Origin: Tetrapyrgos nigripes
Taxonomy: Eukaryota; Basidiomycota; Agaricomycetes; Agaricales; Campanellaceae
DNA length: 64,000 bases
Direction of reading: 5' to 3'
Assembly: GCA_013368315.1 (NCBI GenBank)
Contig: JAACJM010000015.1
Location: forward strand, 744,001-808,000
This document shows positions 13,437 through 26,067 of this stretch, in pieces. Position 1 is the first letter of the stretch. The number at the start of each line of letters is the position of its first letter. The position numbers and the translations under genes were made by a program. The notes under the pieces were generated by a model. The model was not told the origin of the DNA and did not search any database. It worked only from the letters and a program-made list of their open reading frames with translations.

Positions 13437-13490
13437 TTGAATACTATTGGACTAGACTTGAATACCACTGGACTAGACTTAAATACTACT
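13437..13490. repeat. Tandem 21-bp repeat overlapping a stop codon
   Basis: Two 21-bp units (13437-13457 and 13458-13478, three mismatches or fewer) and a partial third unit. The stop codon of the F-box/LRR-like gene (13479-13481) lies in the third, so the repeat sits at the junction of coding sequence and 3' UTR. Confidence 0.7.
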
Positions 13491-14567
13491 ACTGTACAAT
13501 ACGATACCACGCTCAGAACACGTCGTCTCCATCGTCTCTCCGACCCCCTCTGTCCACCGTCTGAAGGGAGGGCCGTTTGTCCCTCCAGGCAACCCCAGCC
13601 ACCTCAGCTTCCCAAACCGGCACGATTTCACAATCTCCACCCAATCGTCCCTTGACAAGGAAACACTTCTTCCGGTAAGCATCAGTTCCTCGATTTCCGG
13701 ATAGCACCTCTGTACGCCGCTCAGGGTTTCCATGTCCACGCGTACCTCATTCAGATGAAGCACGCGTAACGTCGAAGGTAACGAAACCCCTTCATCAAAC
13801 AGCGTCGGTCTCCAAGGCCCCACACATTCCACCTCGTATCGTAAACTCTCCACGCCATACGTCTGGACCAGAAAGCCAACCTGTTCATCCAACTCGTCCG
13901 ACAACTCTCCAGACACAACCAGCGTTTTCAACGCGTCCGCGTCTTGCACCAGATGACTCAGATCCCCTCCCACAAGCTGCACATTCCCAAGAACCAGTTC
14001 CGATACTTGAAGCCGACATGGTGAAGATGGGTAGATGATGTCCAAATCAAGGTTATACAGCTCGAGCGTCTGTAAGCCGGAAAACCTAGATGCTAGCATA
14101 TCATCCCATTCCAACGACGCAGGACAGCTGAGCGAATCCTTGTTGGAGCTTCCGTTAATACGAAGCTTTAAAATAGACTCGGGGTAGGAGATGGAATTCA
14201 AAAATCTCTCCGTTGCTACACTGAGCATCCCTCCCAAAGTCAAAACCTCCAACCCTTCCAAACCAAGCAGATATCTAACACCCTGCATCTCTTCTGGCGT
14301 GAAAAAGGCTCCTCCCGAGATTGGGCATAATTCTATACCCTTGATTAGACTGCATAGATACGAATTCTCTGAAAGCGTTCTCGCAAGAAGCGAGCATGAA
14401 CGCGAAGAGTAGAGGACAGGGGTAGCATAGAGACGTTTTTGGACGTTTCGTAACCAGGCGAAAGACACGGTAGCGAGTCGGAGTAGATCTCGTCGCCACC
14501 AGTCTTCTGAGCTTTCGAGGATGAGGGGTATAAGGTCGTCGACGATTCGGGGGCCAGAAGATGACAT
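13479..14567 (-). CDS. F-box/LRR-like protein, intronless
   Basis: A single exon of 362 residues. The N-terminus (IVDDLIPLILESSEDW..LLRLATVSFAWLRNVQKRLYATPVL) has the spacing of a divergent fungal F-box, the Skp1-binding helix bundle of SCF ubiquitin ligases. The rest is a series of Leu-rich segments such as LEVLTLGGML, LQTLELYNLDL and LRVLHLNEV, consistent with degenerate leucine-rich repeats. Agaricomycetes carry large, fast-evolving families of such proteins. The target is unknown. The start at 14567 is chosen because MSSSGPRIVDDLI begins the conserved part; upstream in-frame sequence is low complexity. It is divergent from the amino-acid transporter. Confidence 0.72.
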   Translation of the reverse strand: MSSSGPRIVDDLIPLILESSEDWWRRDLLRLATVSFAWLRNVQKRLYATPVLYSSRSCSLLARTLSENSYLCSLIKGIELCPISGGAFFTPEEMQGVRYLLGLEGLEVLTLGGMLSVATERFLNSISYPESILKLRINGSSNKDSLSCPASLEWDDMLASRFSGLQTLELYNLDLDIIYPSSPCRLQVSELVLGNVQLVGGDLSHLVQDADALKTLVVSGELSDELDEQVGFLVQTYGVESLRYEVECVGPWRPTLFDEGVSLPSTLRVLHLNEVRVDMETLSGVQRCYPEIEELMLTGRSVSLSRDDWVEIVKSCRFGKLRWLGLPGGTNGPPFRRWTEGVGETMETTCSERGIVLYSSSI

Positions 14568-14875
14568 GGATATAATAGAATGAGGCTTTGGGGAGTGGAG
14601 GGAGGTGGCAAGCGACAGGGCTGTGACAGAGACAGCGGAGATTATATTCAGTCGAAACGCATTGCAGCAATGCAGACAGAATGAGGTCGGACAGCGGCGA
14701 TGCAGTGATGTCGGAATGAGGTCTTGGCGGTCGTCTGCCATCAGCTGACCTCCGTGTTCGCGACTCGGGATCATTTTGAAGTTGTTCCGACTCGCCTTCT
14801 GCTGCTATCAATAGCCTCGGGAACATATCAGACCTGACTTAAGGCACTCAATGGAGTTCCTTATCTGTCCCGACC
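14568..14875. promoter_or_regulatory. Bidirectional intergenic promoter region
   Basis: 308 bp between divergent start codons of the F-box/LRR-like gene and the AAAP transporter. No clear TATA box or binding motif was recognised. Confidence 0.4.
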
Positions 14876-17219
14876 ATGTCCTTCAAAGACAAGGAAACCA
14901 CTGTCGAAACAGACGACCGTAAAAATGTCGTTGACAAAGAGAATGAAGTGTTCCAGGAAGCTCCCAATCACGATTTTCACTACAAGACTCTCAGCTGGCA
15001 GGTAAGTTTCTCCTAAAAATACGTCTACTTCTTCGAAGGGATAGGCGTGCTGATACACGATAAACACTTTCTTCAAGTTCGTCGCCCTCCTTATGATAGC
15101 AGAAATAGTCTCCAATGGAATGCTGTCTCTCCCGTCTTCTCTTGCAGTAGTTGGTATGTCTTATCAACCCTTTCAATTTCGTAAAACCCTCATTCCAAAT
15201 GTCTTCATCAAAACTCACGTTAAAATCGCGTTAATCCACCCCACAGGTATCGTCCCTGCTGTCATTCTCATTGTCTTCCTCGGTATCTTTGGCTTATACA
15301 CCGCGAAACTGTTGATTGACTTTAAACTTAATCACCCGAGTGTGCATAACATGTACGTGTCGTCAATTTCCTTGTGACTTTTTGTTCTACATACAATGAC
15401 TTACCAAGACAAATAATGAATTAACATGACTACGCAGGGGCGACGCTGGGTTCATCCTCGGTGGACCTGTTATCAGAGAGATCCTCAGTCTCGGGACCAT
15501 CATTTTCGCCATATTCGGGACTGTAAGTCTATCCTATCCATTCGTGCTTGTTGTACATCTTGCTCACCAGTTCGTGCAACACTTTGTATGTCTGTAGGGC
15601 AGCGAGCTCCTCTCAGGCCAACAAGCCCTCTCCACTCTCTCCAACAATGGTCTCTGCGCAATAGACCTCCTTTTAATCTTCGCCGGCGCTAGCTTTCTCC
15701 TCTCCCTTCCCCGTACATTAGGAAATATCTCCTGGTTGGGTTTGTTGAGTGTTTTATTGATATTCATCGCGGGGATCGTTGGGATGGCTGGAGCTGGAGC
15801 GAGTTTTGAGGTTAAAAGAGGGAATGAGATTAGTGCGACGAAGGAGTCGGATTTTTTTCATGCGTTTGTTGCTATTACGAATCCTGTATGTGGTTTTTTT
15901 TTTTGTTTTTTGTTTTTATTTCTTCTCTTTTCGCTATTCTTGAGTTCTTTCAATGTATCTGGAGTATCATCTCTTACCGTTCTCCTTCTCTAGGTGTTTG
16001 CGTATGCAGGTATGATGTCTAGTGGATTTGCGTTTTGAAGTACTGAGCGTCCGCATTTGTGTCTGTGCCCATCTGCAACCGTCTGCACCATTTTACTATC
16101 CCAGGTCACTTCATGTACGTCCAGCTTTAATCTGTCATTTTCTTTGGTATCGCCCTGCAATGGACGAGCGGTTGCTGACTCGGACACTCTCAACTATGTA
16201 CATCATAGGTTTTTCATATTGATTTCAGAGATGCAAAAACCTGAGGACGCGATGAAGGTACGTCTGCTTGAAATTTGGCTTTGGATTTTTTACTTTTCCT
16301 TACGGTTTTGACTTGACTTGATCGACTTGGTGGAATGACAGTCAGCTTGGTGCCTACAAGGCTTTGCTACGCTGTTTTATGTGATTTTTTCTGTGGTGAT
16401 GTGAGTACATACTACCCTATACGCATTCCAAAGAATTGAAATGTTGACTGACTGACTGGCTGACCCGTCCTTTCCACAGGTACGTCTACATAGGAAACAC
16501 AGTCCAATCTCCCGCATTTCTGTCCCTTCCTCCAAAATGGGCCAAAGCGGCTTTTGGGATTGCGCTGGGCAATTTTTTGATGTATGTGCTTGTAGTGCAT
16601 ACTCGTCGTCTTTCTTCTCTAACGTTCATATCCAGCGCGGGAGCCCTATATTCCCATACCGCAGCTAAACTAGTCTTTGTCCGGTTTTTTAGAAATACGC
16701 CTCATAGTGAGTTTTTGTTTTTGTTTTTGTTTTTTATTTTTTCGCCTTCTGCATCTAATAATTCCCCTCCCAACAGTCTACTCCCACACCATCCTAGGCT
16801 GGCTCGTCTGGACCACCCTCTGTTTCATCGCTACAGCCATCGCCTTCATCCTGGCCGTCTCTGTCCCCATCTTCTCTTACCTAATAGGAATAACTGCCTC
16901 TCTCTTCGCCTCGTGGTATACATACGGCCTAGCTGGATTTTTCTGGCTACACGATACATATCATCTGAAAGGAGGTGTCTATGCTTTACGCGTCCGTCCT
17001 ATTGGAACTGTCCTCTCGAGTTTGACGATTTTGGCTGGAGCGTTCATTTGTGTGGCGGGAACGTATGTGTCAATACGGGTAAGTACTCTAGTGGGTTGCG
17101 TCATCCTGCTCAAGGGTTAGATTACTGACCGAAAGAAACACGCGCGTTTAATCTTTTCCTCCCAGCTTATCGCCGACGCGTACGACCAAGGGATAGTGGG
17201 TAAACCCTTTACTTGCTGA
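14876..17219 (+). CDS. Amino acid transporter, AAAP (Aa_trans) family
   Basis: Thirteen exons: 14876-15001, 15078-15153, 15247-15352, 15438-15522, 15598-15885, 15994-16009, 16105-16114, 16209-16257, 16342-16400, 16480-16581, 16636-16706, 16777-17078, 17166-17219; 447 residues. A short hydrophilic N-terminus ends at HYKTLSWQ, followed by FVALLMIAEIVSNGMLSLPS, the typical first helix of the amino acid/auxin permease family, and about eleven membrane helices in all. Related fungal members import neutral or aromatic amino acids at the plasma membrane or move them across the vacuole; the substrate here is not decided by sequence. Exons 6 and 7 are only 16 and 10 bp and together code for FAYAGHFM, a conserved part of the transporter, so they must be spliced in. 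Confidence 0.88.
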
Positions 17220-17516
17220 CAAACATGCCCTGACCTGAACGTGTATTTTCGATGTATAATTGTATTGACGGAGTCATGTATATGTATGTAAAGGGAAAAG
17301 CTGTACAATACACGTCTTTCCGAACCTCCGAGAAATACAGATATGTACTACGAACCCGCTGTCGCGTTAAATATAGGCTACCCTGTTCAAATTTCAAAGC
17401 CCTGTTCAGCGCCTCGTTTCAGCCCGTGCTGTCCCAGTAGCGGCCGGCTCCGCAATACTAGCTTCAGTCCTCTTCCTCCAACCCGAGACCCCCAACCTCC
17501 GAAGCCTTAGCTCGAT

Positions 17517-19095
17517 ATGACATTCTCCGAATCCCCTCCTATACCCACGTACGCCCTGCCTATCCCCGAACGCCCTTCTGCACCATGGACTAGCAAACTA
17601 TGGGCTCTCGCTTTCTGCATCATCTTTAATCTGGGGTGTCTGATGGTAAATGGGTCGCAATTCGTGTTTTTGTTGCCTTTGAGGATATTGCCTTTTCCAT
17701 GGGCGAGAGGGCTTTATGAGGAAGGGATAAGGTATACTAAAGGGTCGTTTGGGTGTCTGTTGAGTGAGTTATTTTGTTCATTTTTTGTCACTAGTCCCGC
17801 TTTCTTCCGAGTTTTCGAGACTAACTAGAGACTAAACGGTTGAATTATACAGTTTTAATGTGTCAATGGTTCTCGCCGACCAAGTTGCGTATTACTTTTG
17901 AGACGGAAGGGAAAGGAGCGTTTTCGAGAGACGAGATAGATAGGATTGTTGTTAGAGATAAGAAAGGGAGAGTAGTATCGTTGGATTTGCCGACCAAGTT
18001 TGTTTTGATAGCCAACCACCAGGTGCGTGTCGTTGTGCTCTCTTCTCGCGTTTATTCGCCTTACGGCTTTACAGGTCTACGCCGACTGGTGGTATGCTTG
18101 GTGTCTGTTGTACTACATTGGCGAAGGAATGCACCGCTATGTGTATATTACACTGAAGAAGAGTCTGCAATGGGTCCCTGTTGTTGGATGGGTTCGTTTC
18201 TTTCTCATTTGGCGTTGTCGTCTTCTCATTTTTTCACGTCTTTTTATCATACAGGGAATGCAATTCTTCAATTTCATATTCCTAGCCCGTTCTTGGGCCT
18301 CTGACCGCGTCCAACTTGCCAAAAGTCTATCTACGCTAGGTGAAGCCGCAGAACGTGGAGACAATCCTTTTGTATTTCTTCTATATCCAGAAGGAACGCT
18401 GGTTAGCAAGGACACTAGACCTATCAGTCGGAAATTTGCAGAGAAGATGGGTATTGTGAGTTTTGACATCGTTTTTCTCGTTCGACCACTGAAAGAATGA
18501 CGACGCCAGAACGACATGACGAACATATTATTACCGCGATCCACTGGATTGCATTACAGTCTGCGCTCGTTGGCTCCACGCATACGAGATCTCAAGCTTA
18601 TAGACATGACGATGGTGTATCCTGGTAAGTGCTTCACGACGCGTCCGGAAATATGAGCTCATCATTTCCGCAGGCATTCCTCCCCTTGGCTACGGCCAAT
18701 CTTATTACACGTTGCGTTCCATGTTCTTTGACGGGACAGCACCACCAGCACTTCATATACATCTCCGAATGTTTGACGTGGCAGCCGATGTACCGATTGG
18801 GGATCTTTCTGCCACCAACCCTGCCGTTGACGTGGAACCATCGCCTGAGAAAAGTACAGTCGAAGTCGAGATTCCTGAAGTAGAGAAGACCACTTTCGAC
18901 TTGTGGTTACGAGAATTGTGGAGAGAAAAGGACGAGTCGATAACGCGGTGGCATGAGAAGGAGAAATTTTCAGAAGCTTCGCCGCCTCCAGTGGAAATAC
19001 CATTGAAGTTGAATCAGACGAGAGATATCTTTGACGCGTTTTGTTTCTTCCTTCCAGCAGCTGCTGGGTATGTTTGGGGCAGGGTTCGGGGGTAG
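17517..19095 (+). CDS. Lysophospholipid acyltransferase, PlsC/AGPAT family
   Basis: Exons 17517-17763, 17853-18022, 18075-18191, 18255-18455, 18510-18624 and 18674-19095; 423 residues. An N-terminal membrane segment (ALAFCIIFNLGCLMV) is followed by the acyltransferase block I NHQVYADW (the H-x4-D catalytic pair), then block III LLYPEGTLVSKDT with the EGT motif, and block IV near VYPGIPPLGYG. The overall length and the NHQ..ADW variant fit the ALCAT1/LCLAT1 and yeast Cst26-type group, which acylate lysophosphatidylinositol, lysocardiolipin or lysophosphatidic acid in the ER membrane. The C-terminus holds another hydrophobic segment. The exact acyl acceptor cannot be told. It ends 87 bp from the convergent TIM8 stop. 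Confidence 0.87.
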
Positions 19096-19182
19096 AATTA
19101 GATTTTAGTGCACTGTACTTGTCGTTATGTATTATCTGTCTGAGTACATCTAATTTTTTGGAGAGTAGAATCGTTGTCATCG

Positions 19183-19527
19183 TCAGTCTCGTCTTTCCTG
19201 GATTTGTCTGACGAGGAATATGCTCGTGTCGAGGAATCGGTCGACGCAGTTCATGAGACAGCTTTCTTCACCACGAGAGAACCGAGTTGAAGGAGTACTT
19301 GTAACACATCTGCATCGAGGTGTAAGAATTGAAGTCACCAAACGGGGAGAGAGAAACACACTTGTCCCAGCACATGGTGGTGAGGTTGTGAACTGTAGAA
19401 TGGAGTTTTGCCTGTGTCTGCTCCTTCTCGAGGAAAGCAGAGAGCTCTTTCTGCAGAACATTCAGAAAAGAAAGCAGAAAAGAAAGAAGAAACATACCTT
19501 GGTAGCCTCGTCAAAGTTGTCAGCCAT
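19183..19527 (-). CDS. TIM8: Mitochondrial intermembrane-space chaperone Tim8
   Basis: Three small exons, 19498-19527, 19362-19450 and 19183-19309, give 81 residues. The protein starts MADNFDEATKKELSAFLEKE and has the twin CX3C motifs CWDKC and CLMNC, the second followed by VDRFLDTSIFLV, which is diagnostic of Tim8 within the small TIM family. Tim8 works with Tim13 in the mitochondrial intermembrane space, carrying hydrophobic inner-membrane proteins towards TIM22 or TIM23; the four cysteines form two disulphides through the Mia40 relay. The second exon uses a GTGTGT donor inside the CWDKC codons, so the first CX3C motif is split by an intron. Length is slightly below the usual 85-95 residues. 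Confidence 0.93.
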
Positions 19528-19851
19528 GGTTGAGAAGAAGAAGAATTACGTACAGGTGAATTGGTTCCGTGTCATTGTCCTGTCCCGAAAAAGTGCGCGA
19601 CGGCCAAAAAGTCATTAGAACAATTTCAACTAACTACGCCCATCATCTTCCCTCCCTGCTGTCTCCTTCAAGAATTGCCCCATCTCTTTGTGGGCGGTGC
19701 AAATGCCAAAGTGCCCTCTGTCCTTGCCACGTGCGAGTAACGATATGCTCACCAACTGTATAAGATTTGTTTCGATTAAGGAATGCAGAAACAATTACCG
19801 CGTGTAGACTCAAAGCCTCGTGTCTAACAGCTCTCTCTACCATTCTCTCAT
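19528..19851. promoter_or_regulatory. Bidirectional promoter region, TIM8 / Ies1 copy B
   Basis: 324 bp between divergent start codons. No transcript or motif beyond generic pyrimidine-rich tracts was recognised. Confidence 0.4.
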
Positions 19852-21847
19852 ATGGCATCGTCTTCCAATGCTGGTCAACCCACTATATCTCTTCCAAGAA
19901 GAACCTCCTGGCCTCCTGAACCCATCCCTCCGTGAGTATCAATTTTCTCCGGGCGTCAAGCCTAAATGTAAATTCTCATTACAGTCCATTCAGTGTTGGA
20001 TATTTAAGCCGAAAGGCCTTACCTATCAAACGCAACGACGCGGAAGCACTGACTCGGGAGGATGTCCAGTACGATCTGCTCAATCACATATTCACAGATA
20101 CAAAAGCCGTGTTTACGCCCCAGACCTCCGAAAAATCAGATAAAATTACCTTCAAGGAGCTTTATATCAACGCATTATACAACTCAAACAAATGTTCAAA
20201 GGTACTCAAGGAAAAGATGCTCGAAACGCCTGCCTTTGCCATCGAGCTCGCCAAGATTTCTCTCCTCACGAATGTTGGTCGGATAAATACAACCATGGCC
20301 TGTATGCGCTTTAACTACCCTTCTATGGTTTATCTGACCATCTTTGTCTAGTCTTTCCAGAGATGAAAACCGCTCTACGAACATACCACCCCGTACCTTC
20401 GCTTCAAAAGACAGATGGAAACGCTCAAGATGCACCACGGATAAAGAATTGCCTCAAGGCAGCACTTCTTCCATCAGAATTCAAGACATTGCCCCCGGCC
20501 ACTCCGGATGAGATTCTGGAGAAAAAGGTACAGGAACATAGCAGGTCTCTCCTCATCGTGATTCGTTTATTTTCTAGCACCTTAGAACGCAGGTCAATGT
20601 CCTCCTACCAGCGTCGTCAATCTTGTTTTTGTCCTTTCAAATCACGCCGCAGTACGTATGAGATAACGACTCGCCATGACAATGTGCAAGCTAGCTGATA
20701 CCAGTGTCTGTGTGTACGGCAGCCTCTGGCGAGTATACACTTTGACGGAAACTTCAACTTTCTAGATTTGTTTATACCCAAAGCACTGTCTTCCGTTGAC
20801 CGTGCAAGGACATTCTTATGGCTCATGTACCACTATCTGGAACCTTCCAATACCCCAAATCCCTTTAATGACAGCTTTTCCCGACAAAATCCACCGAAAG
20901 CTCCCCAGATACGTACCCTCTCCGACCAAGAAATGGACCGCGAAAACGTCGACACAAGAGAAGAAATCGAATGGGGCAAACACATGTCCGGTCGTCGAAA
21001 TCTCTTTCTCCAAAAACTAGTCTCTTCTCTAGAAAGTGACAAAAAGGCAAAACTTGTGGCGCCACATTTTGTACCAGGTTTTTCGGTTTTTGTTTTCTTC
21101 GTTTTGACCGACTTGATGATTGAGGCTCTTCTTTTTATTTTCTGTTATGAGCAGATACAGCTGTGCCACAACCAAGTGCGGCGTCTTCGACACGAAGAAG
21201 AAGGGCAGAGCCCACAAAGGAGGAGGCGGCGTTTATGTATTATGTGCCTGGAGAGGAGGTTGCGCCAACACCACCACCGACAACGACAACGACGACCACG
21301 AGGGAGCCTATGAGGAGAGGTACGTATATATTATGTGTCAGTGGCATATGGTACTGTTGATCTGATGAACGCTATTTACAATACTTTAGAAACCCTTTCC
21401 CGTTCCCAATCAGCAGGGACAAATGACCTTGCTCGGTTTGGTAGGCCTGAAGAGAGATCAATGTTACAGCGTGAGTGATAGACAGCTCTAATTGGGTTGC
21501 GTAGCTGTTGTGCTGTTGAACCAACTCAATTCTTGTTTCTTCCTTTTACGTTTTTACAGATGCATGGCATACGGTGATGACAACCGATCCATTGGGAGAC
21601 TCTGACGAGGAGGAAGATGAGTACAGTCGTCTAGACTACGGCAAGTGTTAGCATATTCCAATTCCTCTACTATTTCTCATACCGACTTACAGTACGTCGT
21701 CTGGGAGTTATATCACGAATACGAAAACGACCTCCAACTCCAGAGTTACCCATCACTCATCAACAGCCCCCACCGATTTCGCATTCCCGAAGTTTGAGAA
21801 AATCACCATTTACGGGTCGTTGGCAGCGTGTGGAATCATGGGATTAA
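19852..21847 (+). CDS. INO80 complex subunit Ies1-like, copy B
   Basis: Nine exons: 19852-19931, 19985-20301, 20352-20527, 20586-20651, 20723-21077, 21155-21319, 21390-21470, 21560-21640, 21693-21847; 491 residues. It has the full Ies1 core: EALTREDVQYDLLNHIF, VGRINTTMAFFPEMKTALRTYHPVPSLQ, TSVVNLVFVLSNHA, RTFLWLMYHYLEPSNTPNPF, EEIEWGKHMS..RNLFLQKLVSSLESDKKAK and the tail HAWHTVMTTDPLGDSDEEE..DYVRRLGVISRIRKRPPTPE. This copy looks closer to the family consensus than copy A, so it is the better candidate for the functional INO80 subunit. The 66-bp exon 4 and the 81-bp HAWH exon have the same length and phase as in copy A. The last intron has a GC donor (GCAAGT). The exon 5 donor (GTTTTT) is weak and is inferred from frame. 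Confidence 0.87.
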
Positions 21848-22339
21848 AATCTCAAAAACTCATCCAACATCAGTCTAGACTGGCATTTCTATATAGGGGG
21901 ATGGATCTATGTAGGTTTATTGGGTGTAGGTTGTAATAGATATGGTGTATGTATTGAGGAATCCAGGCGCAGCCTTTCATCAACCTTTCATCAGCCTTTC
22001 AGCATTCAACACACGAGTCATGTGCAAGATGTGGAAGCAGTACGCCCAGTTACGCCAAATCCACAAAAGGGTTCAGTAAAAGAGTGTAGTAGGTGGTGAT
22101 AGTAATATAAGTAATCAAGAACGAGAGGCTGGCTCCCAAATGAAAAAAAAACGAAAGCTAGTACCTTCTTCCTTTCCTTCTCCGTGCAATAGTATCGTAC
22201 AACCTCTGCCCAAAAGGTGAAACACAAAAATCTGAATGGATACAAAAAATCTTTGCTTTGAACGCCGAAACGAGAACGAAAATTTGAAAAAAGTCAAACG
22301 AAAATTCACTGTCTTTACGATGATAACATTATTCCGAGC
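21848..22339. other. Convergent intergenic spacer
   Basis: 492 bp between the stops of Ies1 copy B and the unknown gene on the minus strand; it should hold both 3' UTRs. Nothing else was seen. Confidence 0.5.
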
Positions 22340-23552
22340 TTAGAATCCACCTGGGATGGAGAGCACAGGGTGCTCAAAGCCCGAACGGGGTCGTGGCGAG
22401 AATTCTGCGGGAGCACTGCGACGTTTCCATTTCCTTTGGTCAGGAATTTCCAAGTCATGGCCGTTAAGTCCATCATCGGAAGGCAACATGCGGCGTCTGA
22501 TCGTAGAAAGCATGTTACGAGCTTTACGCTCACGAGAAGCCAGTGCGTTCAAATTCGATTCCGAAAGTTCAGTGGGAGAGAGCGAAGACGAACGAGGGAC
22601 CACCATCGTTCTGACCTCGATCTTCGGAGACAAAGGAGAGAGTGGCGATTTAGGGGGTAAGAAAGTCGCAACGGGTCTCTGTTGTTGTTGAGGTTGGGGC
22701 ATCTGCAGTCTACCGACGCCAAGAGCCAATCTGGGACGATCAGCACTGGGACGATCAATATTCATGCTGAAACGTGGAACGGTTTCGTTGCTGGGGGTAC
22801 GAGTATGGCCCTGCTGTCCCAGACGAGCAGAAATCTCCTCGAGCGAAGGCATGGTTTTAGTAGCCTTCTTATCTGTGACAACGGGCAAGACGGGCTTGTC
22901 AGCCGCTTTGAGCCCAGACTGACGACGAGTCCTAAAGTCCACTTGTTCAACCCATGGTTCTCTGGCGTAGGTCAGGGGACCAGTGGTAGATGTATCATTC
23001 AACGATTCGAAAAGAGCAAGAGGAGAGACGAGTCCTGGGGAGGGAAGGGAATAGTGGAAGATAGCAGGCGAATCAGGAGGCGTCTTTGGCTGTAGCGTGG
23101 CAGTCGGGGAAGGAGGCGCAAGCACCTTTGAGAGGAAGAGCGCCCTTCGCTCAACTGGAAAGGCGAGATGATCAGCAGAGTTAAAGATACCCAAAAAGAG
23201 CCAGCAACATACCTTGCTTGTTCTTGTGCACTTTCAAGGCGATCTCCTTGCGAAGATCACCAGACTTCTTAGCACTACCAGTAGCATTCCTTTCTCTAGT
23301 CGCCTGCAATAGGGCCTCAAAGCGTTCTCGCTCGAGACCTTTACCCGCTCCAGGCGTGGGAGCGGGACGGAGGGGAGAAGGCAACGCATTGAACTTGACG
23401 TTAGTCGGGGGCGGGGTCAAGTGCTTGGGCCGATAGCCATCATGGTCATCCAGAGTCGTATTCGCCCAGGAAAAAGGAGTGTATGGTTCAGGGAGCGATT
23501 CATCAGGGGGGGCGGGAGAGATTTGGATGTGGGGGAGAGCAGCCAGAACCAT
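22340..23552 (-). CDS. Hypothetical protein, Pro/Ser-rich with basic C-terminal helix
   Basis: Exons 23213-23552 and 22340-23154 give 384 residues. The start is the first ATG (MVLAALPHIQI); upstream in-frame sequence lacks another. I do not recognise a named domain. Visible are a basic helical stretch near residues 85-115 (RFEALLQATRERNATGSAKKSGDLRKEIALKVHKNKQ, here described in parts: a helix rich in Arg/Lys/Glu), SLEEISARLGQQG around 205, a short Gln run, and a conserved-looking C-terminal helix LNALASRERKARNMLSTIRR. The intron falls within the first basic helix. The composition suggests a mostly disordered regulatory or nucleic-acid-associated protein, but that is inference. No partner is implied by the neighbours. 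Confidence 0.7.
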
Positions 23553-24107
23553 TATTACAATTTGGACGAGAAATAGACTGGCGACCGGCACCGAAACCTG
23601 TAGAAAAATCTGCACGGCGAAGGAAGAGAAGAGGAAAGAGAGACAAAAAGAAAGGGGAAAAGCGTGGGGGCGAGGCTAGCTGGCTATTGTTGTAAAAAAC
23701 AACACGGTTTATGGCCACCTCGCTTAGCAACTGTGTTGCCAACAACAATGTCTTCCGATGCCCACTCAACGGATTCCCCTCTTGGCGTTACTCATGACCC
23801 GCTGTATTCATCCTGATTCATCAGAAGATTTCCATCTCGGCAATCATCGTATAAATCTCAGTCACCCAGTCACCCGTTGGCCTTACCTTGCCCTTCTTGC
23901 GGCGACGCTCTCCTACGAGTTATCGGCGCCGCAGTTGTATAGGTTTATAACTCCAGCGCTCGCAATACCTCGCTGGCAGACCCCTGGAGCTGTCTCATGC
24001 AGTGCTCTCACGTCCTCTCCGTTGTCAGAACACGCTGTCTGATGACAGCCCTGGTGGTTGCGATCATATTATATTTTTATACAACATTGCTATACATCTA
24101 TGACAGT
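23553..24107. other. Intergenic, promoter side of the unknown gene and 3' side of LYS1
   Basis: 555 bp between two minus-strand genes. GA-rich sequence at 23620-23680 probably belongs to the 5' UTR of the unknown gene. No coding potential was recognised. Confidence 0.45.
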
Positions 24108-25445
<1,338 letters not shown>

Positions 25446-26067
25446 TTTGAGGATTGGAGAAAGAAGTTCTATGGACGCAAATGGACGCAAATGGACGCGA
25501 CGATTTTTTATGATGGCGTCGGATTAGAAGCGGCAATTTCCGCGAAGGTTTTCGAGTCATAGTGCCAAGCTGGGGAGGCGGCTTAAAGTTTTTTTACATC
25601 CACTCGAAAAAATTTTAGTGACCTGGCTGACCCCCTCTCACCTGCCTTATATAGTATATCTACCGTCACATGACACATAGATAAGATATTCTTAGCCTAA
25701 CCTAGCTTGACTATTCTAAAAAGGGAGGGTATTTGCAGAATATATAGCCAAGAAAAAGGAAAATACAACTGTACATAATTAGTCTAAAACAAGCTCAAAA
25801 ATACCCTATTTTAGGTTGATTTTAGGTGCGGTCAGAAAAATTTCCCTGAGTCGGACCCCCCCCCCCTACCCGATGTACCGGAATCTCGGTCCGCCTCTCC
25901 TTGCATAGTGCGTCATACGTATTTCTCCCACTGGCCAAAGCAGAGTCTACTTACTTCCACTTCCTTTGGAGAATAGCCACTCAGAAAAAGGTAGCAACCC
26001 CTATTTATCCACTGACGATACATTCGACACTCGTACGCTTTGAGCCTTGAGAAGGTCAAACTCCAAA
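25446..26067. other. Intergenic, LYS1 promoter side
   Basis: About 620 bp upstream of LYS1 and downstream of the SDR gene. It contains a C run of about 13 at 25857-25866 and onwards, and AT-rich segments. A perfect TGACTC-type Gcn4 site was not found with confidence, so general amino-acid control cannot be asserted. Confidence 0.4.
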
